Assembly: GCF_024346875.1 (NCBI RefSeq)
Contig: NZ_AP024871.1
Coordinates: forward strand, 868,001 to 932,000
Reading direction: 5' to 3'
DNA: 64,000 nucleotides
From: Vibrio gallicus
GTDB taxonomy: Bacteria > Pseudomonadota > Gammaproteobacteria > Enterobacterales > Vibrionaceae
The position numbers were made by a program, and so were the translations under genes. This document shows, piece after piece, positions 1 to 9,798 of the stretch. Every line of letters begins with the position of its first letter. Position 1 is the stretch's first letter. A model generated the notes under the pieces. It made no database searches. It saw only the letters and a list, made by a program, of their open reading frames with translations, and was not told where the DNA came from.

Positions 1-64
1 TACAACCAGATAGAGACGCAGCAACTGCAATAAAACCTATCGCCTTCAAGCATAATTTTTTCAT
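1..64 (-). CDS. Lipoprotein, N-terminal fragment
   Basis: The complement of the first 64 bases reads as an ATG followed by 20 more codons with no stop, then runs off the window. The visible peptide starts MKKLCLK, continues with a hydrophobic stretch and ends in LSGC at residues 18-21, a good lipobox. An AGAAGGG ribosome-binding site lies just upstream of the ATG. It is therefore the start of a signal-peptidase-II lipoprotein transcribed away from torC. Nothing of the mature protein is visible, so no function can be given. Confidence 0.7.
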   Translation of the reverse strand, partial: MKKLCLKAIGFIAVAASLSGC

Positions 65-289
65 CTATAAACCCTTCTTTGAATTTGCACTAACACCAAT
101 TAAATAAATAATGTCGCGCAATTAACCCCAATATTTATTGTTATTAATTGGGAGTAATTACGTGATGAAGCTAGTGTAGGTGAGCCGGGTTTTGGTTACT
201 TACCTATTTGTGCCACGGCATAAACTATCTATTTAGGGCCTAAGGCAGAGTTAGCAATAAAGAGAATATTTGTAACCTGCTGTATCAAA

Positions 290-307
290 CTGTTGCTTAA
301 GTAACAG
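290..307. promoter_or_regulatory. Imperfect palindrome upstream of torC
   Basis: CTGTTGCTTAAGTAACAG is an 18-base inverted repeat with a single mismatched pair, centred on CTTAAG. It sits in the 416-base gap between the divergent lipoprotein gene and torC, so it could bind a dimeric regulator of either. The protein that would bind it is not recognisable from sequence alone. Apart from this and the direct repeat at 411-430, I see nothing definite in the 65-480 gap. Confidence 0.3.
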
Positions 308-410
308 TGGTACAAGTCACACTTTATTGATAATAGGGTACCTCTTAAGTGGTAACTGGGATTGCATTCACGAACCAGACATATATATAAAATGTTAAAT
401 TAAATAAATG

Positions 411-430
411 ATTTAGGTCAATTTAGGTAT
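411..430 (+). promoter_or_regulatory. Tandem decamer repeat, possible TorR site
   Basis: ATTTAGGTCA is followed immediately by ATTTAGGTAT: two decamers in direct repeat, sharing the first 8 bases, one helical turn apart. A possible -10 element (TATATT, 458-463) lies downstream. In E. coli the response regulator TorR binds directly repeated decamers in front of torCAD, although that sequence differs (CTGTTCATAT). The arrangement fits a response-regulator site; assigning it to TorR is inference. Confidence 0.35.
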
Positions 431-480
431 CTATTACCCCTGTACTCCACTCACAACTATATTTTGTTTTGACGAGTACT

Positions 481-1575
481 ATGTCTATTAAGAAGCGCTA
501 TGTTGCATTGATTGCAGCGGTTGGTATTGGGGTTGGGTGGTTAACCTTAGGGGGAACAGCCGCCATTATGCATTACACCTCAAGTACAGAGTTCTGTGTA
601 TCGTGCCATACCATGCAGATCCCCTATGAAGAATATGAAGGCTCGGTTCACTTTAGTAACGCTAAAGGGATCAGAGCTGAATGTGCGGATTGCCATATCC
701 CATCTGACCCTGTTGATTATGTCATTACTAAAATATGCGCTTCGAAAGATATTTATCATGAATTCGTTACGGGCAAGATCGATGATGTAGATAAATATGA
801 GGCGCATCGCTTAGAGATGGCCGAAACCGTATGGAAGCAGTTTCGAGAAAACGATTCCGCAACGTGCCGCTCTTGTCATGATTTCGATGCTATGGATGAG
901 TACTCGCAATCAGAAGATGCAGCCAAGAAGCACGCTTATGCGCGTGAACACTCACAAACCTGTATTGATTGCCACAAAGGTATGGCGCACTTTGCTCCGG
1001 AGTTGGAAATGGACTCAGAAGCCTTCGATCATCTGATGGAGTTTACTGAGCAAACACCTAGCGATGCCAAGGTGGTTTATCCGGTGGATTACATTAAAGC
1101 TGAAGACCTAGGCACTATCAATCCAACCGCAAAACTGGTGGTTAACTCTGCACAAGGGGACACTCGTCAAGTTACGTTAGATGCGTATCAGATGAAAGGT
1201 GCTGAGCAAGTGCTTTATATCGGCCAAGGTCAGCGCGCTATCGTTGCGAGCTTAACTGACAAAGGCCAACAAGCTTTGGTGGTTGGTGATTTTGAAGCAG
1301 ACCGCTATGGCAATGAGTGGCGTAGTGCTCAACTTAACGCTGAGATTACTAGCCCTGTTGTCGATTCTCTAGAGCCTATCTGGTCGTATGCTGAAGAATT
1401 GGATACCGTTTATTGCTCAACATGCCATGCCAAAATCGATGCGCATCACTTTACGGTGAATGCATGGGGTCCGGTAGCGAAGGGCATGGGAGACCGCACC
1501 GACATCTCAAAACACGACTTAGAGTTACTGACTAAATTTTTCCAAAACCACGCGAAAGACGTGACTGGACATTAA
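481..1575 (+). CDS. torC: Pentaheme c-type cytochrome TorC
   Basis: Membrane-anchored cytochrome that passes electrons from menaquinol to the periplasmic TMAO reductase. The 364-aa protein has an N-terminal membrane anchor (about residues 8-28), then a NapC/NirT-type domain with four CXXCH haem sites (CVSCH, CADCH, CRSCH, CIDCH). A C-terminal domain carries a fifth (CSTCH). Five sites and this length match TorC rather than tetrahaem NapC. The reading frame can be extended to a TTG at 469, but that codon has no ribosome-binding site. ATG 481 is preceded by GACGAG and gives the typical basic-then-hydrophobic anchor, so I chose it. torA follows 38 bases downstream and is probably co-transcribed. 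No torD chaperone or torE is in the window. Confidence 0.93.
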   Translation: MSIKKRYVALIAAVGIGVGWLTLGGTAAIMHYTSSTEFCVSCHTMQIPYEEYEGSVHFSNAKGIRAECADCHIPSDPVDYVITKICASKDIYHEFVTGKIDDVDKYEAHRLEMAETVWKQFRENDSATCRSCHDFDAMDEYSQSEDAAKKHAYAREHSQTCIDCHKGMAHFAPELEMDSEAFDHLMEFTEQTPSDAKVVYPVDYIKAEDLGTINPTAKLVVNSAQGDTRQVTLDAYQMKGAEQVLYIGQGQRAIVASLTDKGQQALVVGDFEADRYGNEWRSAQLNAEITSPVVDSLEPIWSYAEELDTVYCSTCHAKIDAHHFTVNAWGPVAKGMGDRTDISKHDLELLTKFFQNHAKDVTGH

Positions 1576-1613
1576 TAAGGCCGAACAAAGGCTTGAAATT
1601 AAAGGAACATTTT

Positions 1614-4061
1614 ATGACTAATATATCCCGCCGTGGATTCTTGAAAGGAACTGGACTGGCTGCTGGTGCTATGGCAATCACCTCGCTGACTCCAATGTCA
1701 GCAATGGCAGCTAAAAAGCGAGGCTCTGGCGTATTAACTGCTGGGCGCATGGGACCAATGCTGGTTGAAGTTAAAGACGGCAAGCTGATCTCTAGTAAAA
1801 ATGCATTGGCACAGACTGTGCCAAATAGCTTACAAACATTAGGGCCGGATCAGGTTCATACTAAAGCGCGCATCAAATACCCAATGGTTCGTAAGGGCTT
1901 TTTAGAAAACCCATCTAAACCAACGGGTCAGCGTGGTGATGACGAGTTTGTTCGCGTGTCATGGGATGAAGCTTATAAACTTGCACATGAACAGCACATG
2001 CGTATTCGTAAAGAGCATGGCGCTGATTCTGTATTTGCAGGGTCTTATGGCTGGCGTTCAAGTGGCGTATTGCATAAGGCGCAGACCTTGCTGCAACGTT
2101 ATATGAGCATGGCTGGAGGTTATTCTGGTCACCTCGGTGATTACTCTACAGGTGCATCTCAGGTCATCATGCCGCACGTTATGGGCTCAATTGAGGTATA
2201 CGAACAGCAAACGACACACCCGGTTATTCTCGAAAGTAGTGATGTCGTTGTATTGTGGGGCATGAACCCAATTAATACCTTGAAGATTGCGTGGAGTTCA
2301 ACAGATTGCTCTGGTCTTGAGTTCTTCCATCAATTGAAAAAATCAGGCAAGACGATTATCGCCATTGACCCAATGCGCTCTGAAACTATTGATTTCTTTG
2401 AAGATAAAGTTCAGTGGATTGCCCCTCACCCAATGACAGATGTTGCGTTAATGATGGGTATTGCCCATTCATTAGTGAAAAAAGGTAAGCACGACAAAGC
2501 GTTCTTAGACAAATACACTACGGGCTACGATAAGTTTGAGGCTTACCTTCTAGGTAAAGAAGATGGTGTCGAGAAATCACCAGCATGGGCTGAACAAATT
2601 ACAGGTGTTCCAGCTAAACAGATGGAAGTACTGGCCGATATCTTCGCTCAAAATCGCACTATGCTTATGTCTGGTTGGGGCGTACAGCGTCAACAGTTTG
2701 GTGAACAGCGCCACTGGATGTTGGTGACATTAGCTTCTATGCTAGGTCAAATCGGCCTTCCAGGTGGTGGTTTTGGTCTTTCATATCACTACTCAAATGG
2801 TGGTAATCCAACTCGTGACGCGGCTATCCTTCCGGCGATTTCAGCATCAATTGGTGGCGGTTCATCAGCAGGCAATGATTGGGCAGTATCTGGGGCACTT
2901 AACAGCTTCCCAGTTGCTCGCTTTGTTGAAGCGATTGAAAATCCGGGTAAGAAATATATCCACAATGGTAAAGAATTAACCTTCCCTGATATCAAAATGG
3001 TGTGGTGGGCAGGTGGTGCAAACTTTACTCATCACCAAGATACCAACCGTTTAATAAAGGCTTGGCAAAAGCCTGAGATGGTGGTTATCTCTGAAATTTA
3101 TTGGACTGCGGCCGCCAAACATGCCGATATCGTATTGCCAATTACGACCTCTTTTGAGCGTAATGATATGACTATGACCGGTGACTACAGTAACCAACAT
3201 CTAGTTCCAATGAAGGCTGTTGTTGAACCGCAAGGTGAAGCACGTCATGATTTTGATGTATTTGCGGATATGTCTGAGATGTTGAAAGCTGGTGGTCGAG
3301 ATGTGTTTACTGAAGGCAAGTCTGAAATGGACTGGCTAAAAGGCTTCTATGATGCTGCGCAAAAAGCGGGCCGCTCAGCGCGTATTCGTATGCCTAACTT
3401 TGGCAAATTCTGGGATGACAATGAACTGATTGAAATGAAGTTAAATAAGAAAGCTGCGCAGTTTGTACGTCATGGTGATTTCCGTAAAGATCCAGTGATG
3501 AATCCATTAGGTACACCAAGTGGTAAAATTGAGATCCACTCTAAGACCATCGAGGGCTATAAACTGGAAGATTGCCCAGCACACCCAACGTGGTTAGAGC
3601 CAACAGAGTATGTTGGTAGTGCTAAGAAGGGTGAATTGCAATTGATGACAGCGCACGCCGCGCATCGTCTACACAGCCAGTTCAACTACGCCAAAATTCG
3701 TGAGGAATACGCGATCGGTAACCGTGAACCAATCACAATCAATACCCAAGATGCTAAGGAATATGGCATTAAGACGGGCGACCTAGTACGAGCATATAAT
3801 GACCGTGGACAGGTCTTAGTTGGCGCATTGGTGACGGACGGAATCAAGCAAGGTTCAGTATGTATCCATGAAGGGGGCTGGCCGGATCTGGATAAGAAAA
3901 CCGGCATCTGTAAGAACGGTGGGGCCAACGTGTTGACCTTGGATATTCCTACTTCACGCCTAGCCAATGGCTGCGCGGCAAACTCTGCGTTGTGTCGTAT
4001 AGAAAAATATACAGGCCCTGAGCTTGAACTTACTGCCTTTGTACCACCTAAAAATGGCTAG
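1614..4061 (+). CDS. torA: Trimethylamine-N-oxide reductase, molybdoenzyme TorA
   Basis: Periplasmic terminal reductase converting TMAO to trimethylamine in anaerobic respiration, taking electrons from TorC. The 815-aa protein begins with a Tat signal peptide (SRRGFLKG at residues 5-12, then a hydrophobic stretch ending near AMA). It carries the DMSO-reductase-family molybdopterin fold. The motif GDYSTGASQ places the probable molybdenum-ligating serine near residue 178, as in TorA/DorA enzymes. A TTG at 1593 would add seven residues before the Tat motif. ATG 1614 has an AAAGGA site at the right distance and is preferred. Length is near that of other TorA proteins (about 820-850). TorA rather than BisC or DmsA is supported by the adjacent torC. 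Confidence 0.94.
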   Translation: MTNISRRGFLKGTGLAAGAMAITSLTPMSAMAAKKRGSGVLTAGRMGPMLVEVKDGKLISSKNALAQTVPNSLQTLGPDQVHTKARIKYPMVRKGFLENPSKPTGQRGDDEFVRVSWDEAYKLAHEQHMRIRKEHGADSVFAGSYGWRSSGVLHKAQTLLQRYMSMAGGYSGHLGDYSTGASQVIMPHVMGSIEVYEQQTTHPVILESSDVVVLWGMNPINTLKIAWSSTDCSGLEFFHQLKKSGKTIIAIDPMRSETIDFFEDKVQWIAPHPMTDVALMMGIAHSLVKKGKHDKAFLDKYTTGYDKFEAYLLGKEDGVEKSPAWAEQITGVPAKQMEVLADIFAQNRTMLMSGWGVQRQQFGEQRHWMLVTLASMLGQIGLPGGGFGLSYHYSNGGNPTRDAAILPAISASIGGGSSAGNDWAVSGALNSFPVARFVEAIENPGKKYIHNGKELTFPDIKMVWWAGGANFTHHQDTNRLIKAWQKPEMVVISEIYWTAAAKHADIVLPITTSFERNDMTMTGDYSNQHLVPMKAVVEPQGEARHDFDVFADMSEMLKAGGRDVFTEGKSEMDWLKGFYDAAQKAGRSARIRMPNFGKFWDDNELIEMKLNKKAAQFVRHGDFRKDPVMNPLGTPSGKIEIHSKTIEGYKLEDCPAHPTWLEPTEYVGSAKKGELQLMTAHAAHRLHSQFNYAKIREEYAIGNREPITINTQDAKEYGIKTGDLVRAYNDRGQVLVGALVTDGIKQGSVCIHEGGWPDLDKKTGICKNGGANVLTLDIPTSRLANGCAANSALCRIEKYTGPELELTAFVPPKNG

Positions 4062-4094
4062 TTAGTTAAGATTACAGGCATATAGGCTTGAAAT

Positions 4095-4132
4095 AAAAAG
4101 GTCACCTGACATATATCAGGTGACCTTTTTTT
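4095..4132. terminator. Bidirectional terminator, torA / manA
   Basis: A long perfect stem (AAAAAGGTCACCTGA paired with TCAGGTGACCTTTTT) closes a six-base loop and has T runs on both strands. It lies between the convergent ends of torA (+) and manA (-) and can serve both. Confidence 0.9.
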
Positions 4133-4147
4133 ATTTAGGGCGTTGGA

Positions 4148-5347
4148 TTAGTAGTGCGCCTTAGCGACTCGTCCTTTACTGCTGATTTTATATTGTGCAA
4201 CATAAGCGGGAACAAATACCGACTGTCCTTTTTGGATAGTGCATGTTTCGCCAGATTCATGGGTTAGGGTCAATGACTGTTCAATTGCAAATAGGATGTC
4301 GGCACTAGTTGATTGTACAGATTGGTTCTCAGGGCTGTGATACACGCTAAATTCAAAATCATCTACTGGGATAGAATAGCAAGATACACCATTGCTTTGG
4401 CTTGGCTCGTTTAGAAGCTCGCTTGCATGGCTTGTAGTAAATTTGGTGCAATCAACCAGTTCATCAATATCCATATGCTTAGGTGTTAACCCAGCACGTA
4501 GAACATTATCAGAATTAGCCATGATCTCTAATGCAGTGCCTTTTAGATAGGCATGAGGAGTTTGAGCGTGTAAGAACATCGCTTCTCCCGGCGCTAACGT
4601 CAGCACGTTAAGCATTAATGGGGTGAACAGGCCGATATCACCAGGGTATTGATCTTTTAATTCACTAATCAGTTTATATAGTGGGTCTTGGGTATTATTT
4701 TGAGTGTATTCAAGCAATTGTTTAATCGCTTTGATTTTTTCTTCGCCTGCTAGATTTAATAACTGAACAAAGAAGCGCTCTAGGCCTGCAGCGGTTAAGT
4801 CTTGACTAAATTTCGCAAGGGGTGCATGTAACACCTCAATTGTTAATGAGGCGAATAGGCTTTGAATTTCGGCGTAAGGACGAAATCCGTTCATAGCTTG
4901 AAATGAGGTTAGTGCATATACCAGTTCTGGCTTATGGTTTGCGTCACGGTAGTTACGATTAGCAGCCAAAAGGGGAATACCTAGCTCATTTTCTTTGGCA
5001 TAACCTTGTTGGGCTTGTTGTTTATTTGGATGAACTTGCACTGATAATGCAGAATTTGCAGCTAATACTTTAAATAAGTATGGAAGCTCGCCAAATTTCT
5101 GTGCGGTCCCAGAAGATAGAAAAGCGGATTTATCTTGCGCAATTAGGTGATTTAACAATGTGGTGCTGGCACCAACATTGACTGCTGAGCTGGCGTTTGG
5201 GTGTGCACCCATCCACAGTTCTGCTTGAGGTTCATGCTTAGGGTTAGGAGTGTCAAACAGCTTAGTGAGAGCGTCTTTACTACCCCATTGAAAATTTTGA
5301 ATAGGATTTTTCATTGGGAAAAATGAAGTTTTCTTTATGGTTTTCAT
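4148..5347 (-). CDS. manA: Mannose-6-phosphate isomerase, class I
   Basis: Zinc enzyme interconverting mannose 6-phosphate and fructose 6-phosphate in the cytoplasm. The 399-aa protein has the type I PMI cupin signatures: NFQWGSKDAL near the N-terminus, SVQVHPNK (Gln and His zinc ligands), NHKPELVYAL (Glu ligand) and HAYLKGTALEIMANSDNVLR with RAGLTPKHMD. ATG 5347 has an AAAGG site; an internal ATG at 5314 aligns with some homologues' starts but lacks one. It lies 71 bases downstream of the EIIABC gene on the same strand. That suggests the isomerase handles the sugar phosphate that permease delivers, probably mannose 6-phosphate. Confidence 0.95.
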   Translation of the reverse strand: MKTIKKTSFFPMKNPIQNFQWGSKDALTKLFDTPNPKHEPQAELWMGAHPNASSAVNVGASTTLLNHLIAQDKSAFLSSGTAQKFGELPYLFKVLAANSALSVQVHPNKQQAQQGYAKENELGIPLLAANRNYRDANHKPELVYALTSFQAMNGFRPYAEIQSLFASLTIEVLHAPLAKFSQDLTAAGLERFFVQLLNLAGEEKIKAIKQLLEYTQNNTQDPLYKLISELKDQYPGDIGLFTPLMLNVLTLAPGEAMFLHAQTPHAYLKGTALEIMANSDNVLRAGLTPKHMDIDELVDCTKFTTSHASELLNEPSQSNGVSCYSIPVDDFEFSVYHSPENQSVQSTSADILFAIEQSLTLTHESGETCTIQKGQSVFVPAYVAQYKISSKGRVAKAHY

Positions 5348-5368
5348 AATTGCCTTTCACATACAAAT

Positions 5369-5396
5369 AAAAGCTCGAGCGAAAACTTGAGCTTTT
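5369..5396 (-). terminator. Hairpin between PTS permease and manA
   Basis: AAAAGCTCGAG pairs with CTTGAGCTTTT (one wobble) around a six-base loop. On the minus strand it is followed by TTTTATTTG. It sits in the 71-base gap, so it could partly terminate the permease transcript or act as a stabilising 3' end, with manA expressed by read-through or its own promoter. Confidence 0.55.
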
Positions 5397-5418
5397 AATA
5401 TTTAAAATGTCAGTCTAA

Positions 5419-7314
5419 TTACGCAGTAGCGGTAACCAGTTTTTGTTTACGAACTTTTTTCAAGGTAACACATACAATCGCTGTGGTAACGGTACCTGCA
5501 AGCATGCTCAATATAGCAAGCAGTGGTAGATTCATTGCACCAAGTAGGGCAACGATAGGACCACCGTGTGCAACGCTATTGGTTACTCCGAAAGAAAATG
5601 CCATAACCGCTGCAACCATTGAACCAAGAATGTTAGCTGGAATCACTGACATTGGGTCTTGAGCTGCAAATGGAATTGCACCTTCTGATATACCAACTAG
5701 GCCCATTGCTCCTGCAGCTTTACCTGCTTCAATCTCAGAAGCCTCAAAGATGTCCAATTTACGGCCAATTACCGTTGCAAGTGCCATGCCTAAGGGAGCG
5801 ACAGGGATTGCACACGCCATTGCACCCATGAATTGTGTTTGGCCGCTAGCGATCATGCCTACTGAGAATAGGAAGGCTACTTTGTTAAATGGGCCACCCA
5901 TATCGAACCCAGCCATACCACCAAGCACGATACCGAGTAACACAACGTTGCCTGTGCTAAGGCTAGTGAGTAGTTCAGTTAGGCCATTCATAAGCTCTGA
6001 GATCGGTGCGCCAATGACAAAGATAAACATACTAGCAATGAAGAGAGAACCAGTAATTGGCGCTATCATGATCGGTACTAATGGCTGAATAAATTTGTGA
6101 TAGTTGATAGAGGTTACCCACTTCACAAAGTAACCAACTAAGAGACCGGCGATGATTGCACCGATAAATCCAGTACCTGCATCTGCGCCATAGAAAGATC
6201 CGTTGTTTGCAATCCAGCCACCAATTAAGCCTGGAGCTAATGCAGGACGGTCAGCAATAGCATAAGCAATGTAACCGGCAAGGATAGGAATCATCAATTG
6301 GAAGGCAACTACACCTACGTTTAGGATTTGATTCCACAAGCTACCTTCTGGGATCTGCATACCTGATGGAGTAGGCTCGCCACCAATAGCTAAAGACAAT
6401 GCAATCAGCAGACCACCTGTTACCACAAATGGAATCATGTGTGATACACCATTCATTAGATAGCGGTATAGGTTTGAACGGGTTTGAGATACCTTGTCTG
6501 TAGTCGATGGTGCAGCGCTGTCGGCTTGATATGACTCGGCTTCTAATGCTTGCTTAATCAAACCTTTCGCATCTTTAATTGGTGCTTTCACTCCCGTTTC
6601 GATTACGCGTTTACCCGCAAATCGTGCCATGTCGACTTGTTTATCACAAGCAACTACAACAGCGTCAGCTCGTTGAATTTCTTCTGCGGTAGGGCTGTTT
6701 TTCACACCGATTGAGCCATTAGTCTCAACTTTTATTTTATATCCTAACTCAGCAGCGCCTTTTTCTAGGGCTTCTGCAGCAAGGTAAGTATGCGCAACGC
6801 CAGCAGGACAGCCAGTTACCCCGATGAGAAAACCGTTTTCCTGAGTAGACGCCGTAGCTACAGGTTGGCTTTGTTGGGTTAAAATGGCCAGAGCGTCAAC
6901 TGGAGAGCTTGCCTGCATGAACTGTTCAATAAAACCATCTTCGATGAGCTTAGATGACAGCTGAGCTAGCACTTCAATATGATGGTTGGCACCGCCATCA
7001 GGTGATGCGATCATGAAAAATAGCTTAGATGGTAATCCGTCTTCAGCGCCGTAATCAATACCTGTTGAACTTACACCAATCACTACTGCTGGTTCAATTA
7101 CGGCAGGGCTTTTAGCATGGGGTAGGGCAACACCATCCTCGAACCCTGTGTTTCCTAGTTCTTCCCGAGCCCAGATATCTTGAACGAAATTTTGTTTATC
7201 GTTGATTCGTCCTTCTTTCAGTAAGATGTCAGCCATTTCTTCGAAGACTTCTTGCTTGGAGGTGGCTTGGAGATCAAGCTTAATCAATCGTTCATTGATT
7301 AGTTTATGGATCAT
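5419..7314 (-). CDS. PTS fructose-family permease EIIABC, probably mannose
   Basis: Phosphotransferase permease that imports and phosphorylates a hexose. The 631-aa chain reads EIIA-EIIB-EIIC. EIIA has its phosphohistidine in GVALPHAKSP near residue 65. EIIB (about 160-255) has its phosphocysteine in GVTGCPAGVAHTYLA. The multi-spanning fructose-type EIIC domain (about 285-615) carries GGxGFDMGGPFNK-like family motifs. Start at ATG 7314 is backed by GAGGGT. Being upstream of manA points to mannose; V. cholerae has the same arrangement (VC1826/VC1827), with VC1826 reported, as I recall, as a mannose transporter. Fructose cannot be excluded from sequence. The AraC gene is divergent and probably regulates it. 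Confidence 0.9.
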   Translation of the reverse strand: MIHKLINERLIKLDLQATSKQEVFEEMADILLKEGRINDKQNFVQDIWAREELGNTGFEDGVALPHAKSPAVIEPAVVIGVSSTGIDYGAEDGLPSKLFFMIASPDGGANHHIEVLAQLSSKLIEDGFIEQFMQASSPVDALAILTQQSQPVATASTQENGFLIGVTGCPAGVAHTYLAAEALEKGAAELGYKIKVETNGSIGVKNSPTAEEIQRADAVVVACDKQVDMARFAGKRVIETGVKAPIKDAKGLIKQALEAESYQADSAAPSTTDKVSQTRSNLYRYLMNGVSHMIPFVVTGGLLIALSLAIGGEPTPSGMQIPEGSLWNQILNVGVVAFQLMIPILAGYIAYAIADRPALAPGLIGGWIANNGSFYGADAGTGFIGAIIAGLLVGYFVKWVTSINYHKFIQPLVPIMIAPITGSLFIASMFIFVIGAPISELMNGLTELLTSLSTGNVVLLGIVLGGMAGFDMGGPFNKVAFLFSVGMIASGQTQFMGAMACAIPVAPLGMALATVIGRKLDIFEASEIEAGKAAGAMGLVGISEGAIPFAAQDPMSVIPANILGSMVAAVMAFSFGVTNSVAHGGPIVALLGAMNLPLLAILSMLAGTVTTAIVCVTLKKVRKQKLVTATA

Positions 7315-7431
7315 GGATGTACCCTCTTATGTTTTTATTATTTTGTATGTGGGTATTTTGTGATGAGTTGGATAAGTTAGCTAGTGGACAAAAAACGCAT
7401 TTACTATACTTATGTATCACTTGAATCTAAT

Positions 7432-7447
7432 TGTGACGAAGCTCAAC
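7432..7447. promoter_or_regulatory. Possible CRP site between PTS permease and AraC gene
   Basis: TGTGACGAAGCTCAAC resembles the CRP consensus TGTGA-N6-TCACA: the left arm is perfect and the right arm matches three of five bases. It lies midway in the 256-base divergent gap, where catabolite control of a PTS locus would be expected. The match is weak on one side. Confidence 0.3.
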
Positions 7448-7570
7448 TTTTAGACTTTAATGAGACTGGTTTCCTATGTTCTTGATATCTTGGAATTAAT
7501 ATTTGCAATGAAATCATTATCTGAAAGTAAATGATTTGGGTACTCTATGTGAACTAGCTTATTTGTATTT

Positions 7571-8431
7571 ATGGAGTCGCAGGTGTTGGAACAGATTTTT
7601 CATCAAAAAATCACCTCTTTATTAGATGAGGAATCTTCATTCGGACAAATCCTGTTCGCTGGGGACTTCTATACGCCGCCCGCTTTTAGTTATCAGGTTA
7701 ACTTCCCAAGACTAGAGTTGGTTCTTGCTGGAACCTATCATAATCAGCTTGAAACAGATGACCACCATATTACCGAAAAAATACTACTGCCGGGAGATGC
7801 GGTTTTTGTACCACCAAATTGTTGGAACAAGCCGTCGTGGGACACAGATTGCTCGGTTCTCAGTATGTTGTTTGGACGGCGACAACTTGGCTTGAGTATG
7901 GTGCATAAAAGGGCAGGGGAAGAGAGCTTCTATGATATTCAAAAATATAGTGTACAAACCAGTTCTGGGTTTGCGATTGATAATATTCTAGAAGCATTAA
8001 ATGCTCTTTCTCGAGAGTCCCCTAAAAAACCAATGGATAAACTTTTGCTAAAGGCTTTGCTTGAGTACAGTTGCATGTTGCTTAAACGTCCTGAAAGTGA
8101 AACACATAATCGAGTACAAGACCTATATCAAGGGATCTGTATCTATATTCAAGAGAACTTTCATCTCAATATAACCCGTGACAGCATTGCGATGCGCTTT
8201 AACGTATCTCCCAATCATTTATCGCGCTTATTTCGTCAGCAGGGTCATATGACACTAGCCGATTACATTACTTGGGTTCGTGTGGATAGGGCTAAGTTTA
8301 TGCTTAAAAAATATAACTTTAAACTTGCCGAAGTAGCACTTCGTTGTGGCTATAAAGAAGTAAATTATTTTTGTCGAGTGTTTAAAAAGAAGACTGGAAA
8401 AACGCCAAGCCAATACAAGATATCAAATTAG
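7571..8431 (+). CDS. AraC-family transcriptional regulator
   Basis: The 286-aa protein has an N-terminal cupin-like sensing region (a GDAVFVPPNCWNKP turn near residue 80) and a C-terminal AraC/XylS DNA-binding domain (about 185-285). The latter has two helix-turn-helices: ITRDSIAMRFNVSPNHLSRL and FKLAEVALRCGYKEVNYFCR, then FKKKTGKTPSQYK. It is divergent from the EIIABC permease gene and convergent with the EIIA-like gene, so it is the likely local regulator. ATG 7571 has no good upstream ribosome-binding site. A GTG at 7583 has GGAG six bases before it and may be the real start. Its stop overlaps the convergent gene by 9 bases. Confidence 0.9.
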   Translation: MESQVLEQIFHQKITSLLDEESSFGQILFAGDFYTPPAFSYQVNFPRLELVLAGTYHNQLETDDHHITEKILLPGDAVFVPPNCWNKPSWDTDCSVLSMLFGRRQLGLSMVHKRAGEESFYDIQKYSVQTSSGFAIDNILEALNALSRESPKKPMDKLLLKALLEYSCMLLKRPESETHNRVQDLYQGICIYIQENFHLNITRDSIAMRFNVSPNHLSRLFRQQGHMTLADYITWVRVDRAKFMLKKYNFKLAEVALRCGYKEVNYFCRVFKKKTGKTPSQYKISN

Positions 8432-9205
8432 CTTACTGAGCCCATAAATAAGCAGAGCTTGTTTATCTACAGGGTCATAGGTATAGGCTAAGCGGTGAGC
8501 GTAGCGCTTATGTAATAGGTTTCTAGTGAGATTAGTAGCGGCTATAAGCTCGGTTCTATGGGGGCTTGCGGGTAAGATAACAGCAATAGCAGTGCTGATA
8601 TCACCTAAGTTAGACTGCCAATCTATCCCTTTATCATTATTCATACCAAGCATAGCTATGCTGAGTCTATCTACTCCTTCAAACATGACATGTGGTAGGG
8701 CAAGTCCAGCCGCGACAGCTGTTGAGGAGCACTCTTCTCGTTTAATGAGTGCGAGCAATAGGTCGTCACGATGTTTTGGACATATCAATTCTGCCAGCGT
8801 GTGCAAGGTTTCAAATTTGCTAAGCGTGGTGTGAGCACGCCGAAAATGTAACCTGTAGTCGCAGTTAATTTGTAAGTCGGGATGAAGGCGTGCAATTTGC
8901 GGCGGAATTGGCTGGTTATGGCTGGCTTTTATTACTGAATAACCAATCTGAAATAACTCTTTAACGGTAAAGCAAGCCAGTTCTGCATCAATACCTTGTA
9001 CTACTAATTGACAGCAGTCGCCATTACGCATAGCTATTTGATAGATAGTAAGAGATTTTTCTAATAGATACGCTTTACCTTGAGTTAGGTTGATCAGGCT
9101 AAATTGACTACGAAAGATGCGTGACAGGCGAGTCAAAGCGGGCGCAATCAAACGATTACGCTCTTCGTCGGTCACAATAAAGGTTAGGGTGTATTCTCTG
9201 TGCAA
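8423..9205 (-). CDS. PTS EIIA domain protein with degenerate HPr-like N-terminus
   Basis: The 260-aa soluble protein ends in a fructose/mannitol-type EIIA domain (about residues 105-255) with the phosphohistidine motif GLALPHV and a typical acid-rich strand region. Residues about 1-95 resemble an HPr fold: the strand order and the NGDCCQLVVQGIDAELACFT segment mirror HPr. The usual HPr active-site histidine motif is not visible. It follows the EIIB gene by 15 bases in the same operon. No EIIC accompanies them, so they may feed a permease elsewhere or act as a regulatory phosphorelay. It resembles V. cholerae VC1824 in position. Confidence 0.78.
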   Translation of the reverse strand: MHREYTLTFIVTDEERNRLIAPALTRLSRIFRSQFSLINLTQGKAYLLEKSLTIYQIAMRNGDCCQLVVQGIDAELACFTVKELFQIGYSVIKASHNQPIPPQIARLHPDLQINCDYRLHFRRAHTTLSKFETLHTLAELICPKHRDDLLLALIKREECSSTAVAAGLALPHVMFEGVDRLSIAMLGMNNDKGIDWQSNLGDISTAIAVILPASPHRTELIAATNLTRNLLHKRYAHRLAYTYDPVDKQALLIYGLSKLI

Positions 9206-9220
9206 TGTAAAAGTCAGTGA

Positions 9221-9523
9221 TTACTTGCGACAGTGGGTAGCTAAAACTTTATCTACATTTAAAAGCACTTCTTCAATGGGAATTCTTACCCAATTGCAGC
9301 CTTCGAAGCGAGCGGCTTGGTCTATTTCAATATCAGAAACTATTAATATCTTATCTGCTTGAGAGATATCGTGTGAATTTAACGTATTCTCAATTCCCAT
9401 TGCACCTTGGGTTTCAACCTTAAGCGTAATGTTGTGCTTGGATGCTGCTTTTTTGAGAGCATCTGCTGCCATATAGGTGTGTGCAATGCCCGTAGGGCAA
9501 GCAGTAACTGCAACTACCTTCAT
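9221..9523 (-). CDS. PTS fructose-like EIIB protein
   Basis: A 100-aa stand-alone EIIB, the cysteine-phosphorylated carrier between EIIA and a permease. The active site is VTACPTGIAHTYMAADAL with the phosphocysteine at residue 9. The rest follows the EIIB fold (KVETQGAMGIEN, DKILIVSDIEID). A TTG one codon upstream also opens the frame, but ATG 9523 gives the usual MKVVAVTACPTG start. It is the first gene of a two-gene operon with the EIIA-like protein. No cognate EIIC is adjacent except the complete EIIABC further along. Confidence 0.88.
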   Translation of the reverse strand: MKVVAVTACPTGIAHTYMAADALKKAASKHNITLKVETQGAMGIENTLNSHDISQADKILIVSDIEIDQAARFEGCNWVRIPIEEVLLNVDKVLATHCRK

Positions 9524-9798
9524 CAATAGTTAAGCCTTTTATCTTATCAATATGTTGTTGATATATTGGGAGTAGGATTGGGTTTTATTTTATTCCGATA
9601 ATGACAGAAATCTAGTAATTAAACTAAATTTGTAGGGCGATACTAATAACTATAAGCAAAATGCCTCAATAGTCCTCAAATCTCAGATCAAAACAAGCAT
9701 CAGTTTCCTTACTATCCTATCGCTTACAGGCTTACTTTTTCAGTGCAAAATATCGAAGTGCCAATTAATAACGAAAATCTTTCTCATTTCGTGTGATT

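Noticed and set aside
580..807. Open frames on both strands inside torC
   Set aside because: They overlap a clear pentahaem cytochrome frame and lack start signals or similarity to known proteins.
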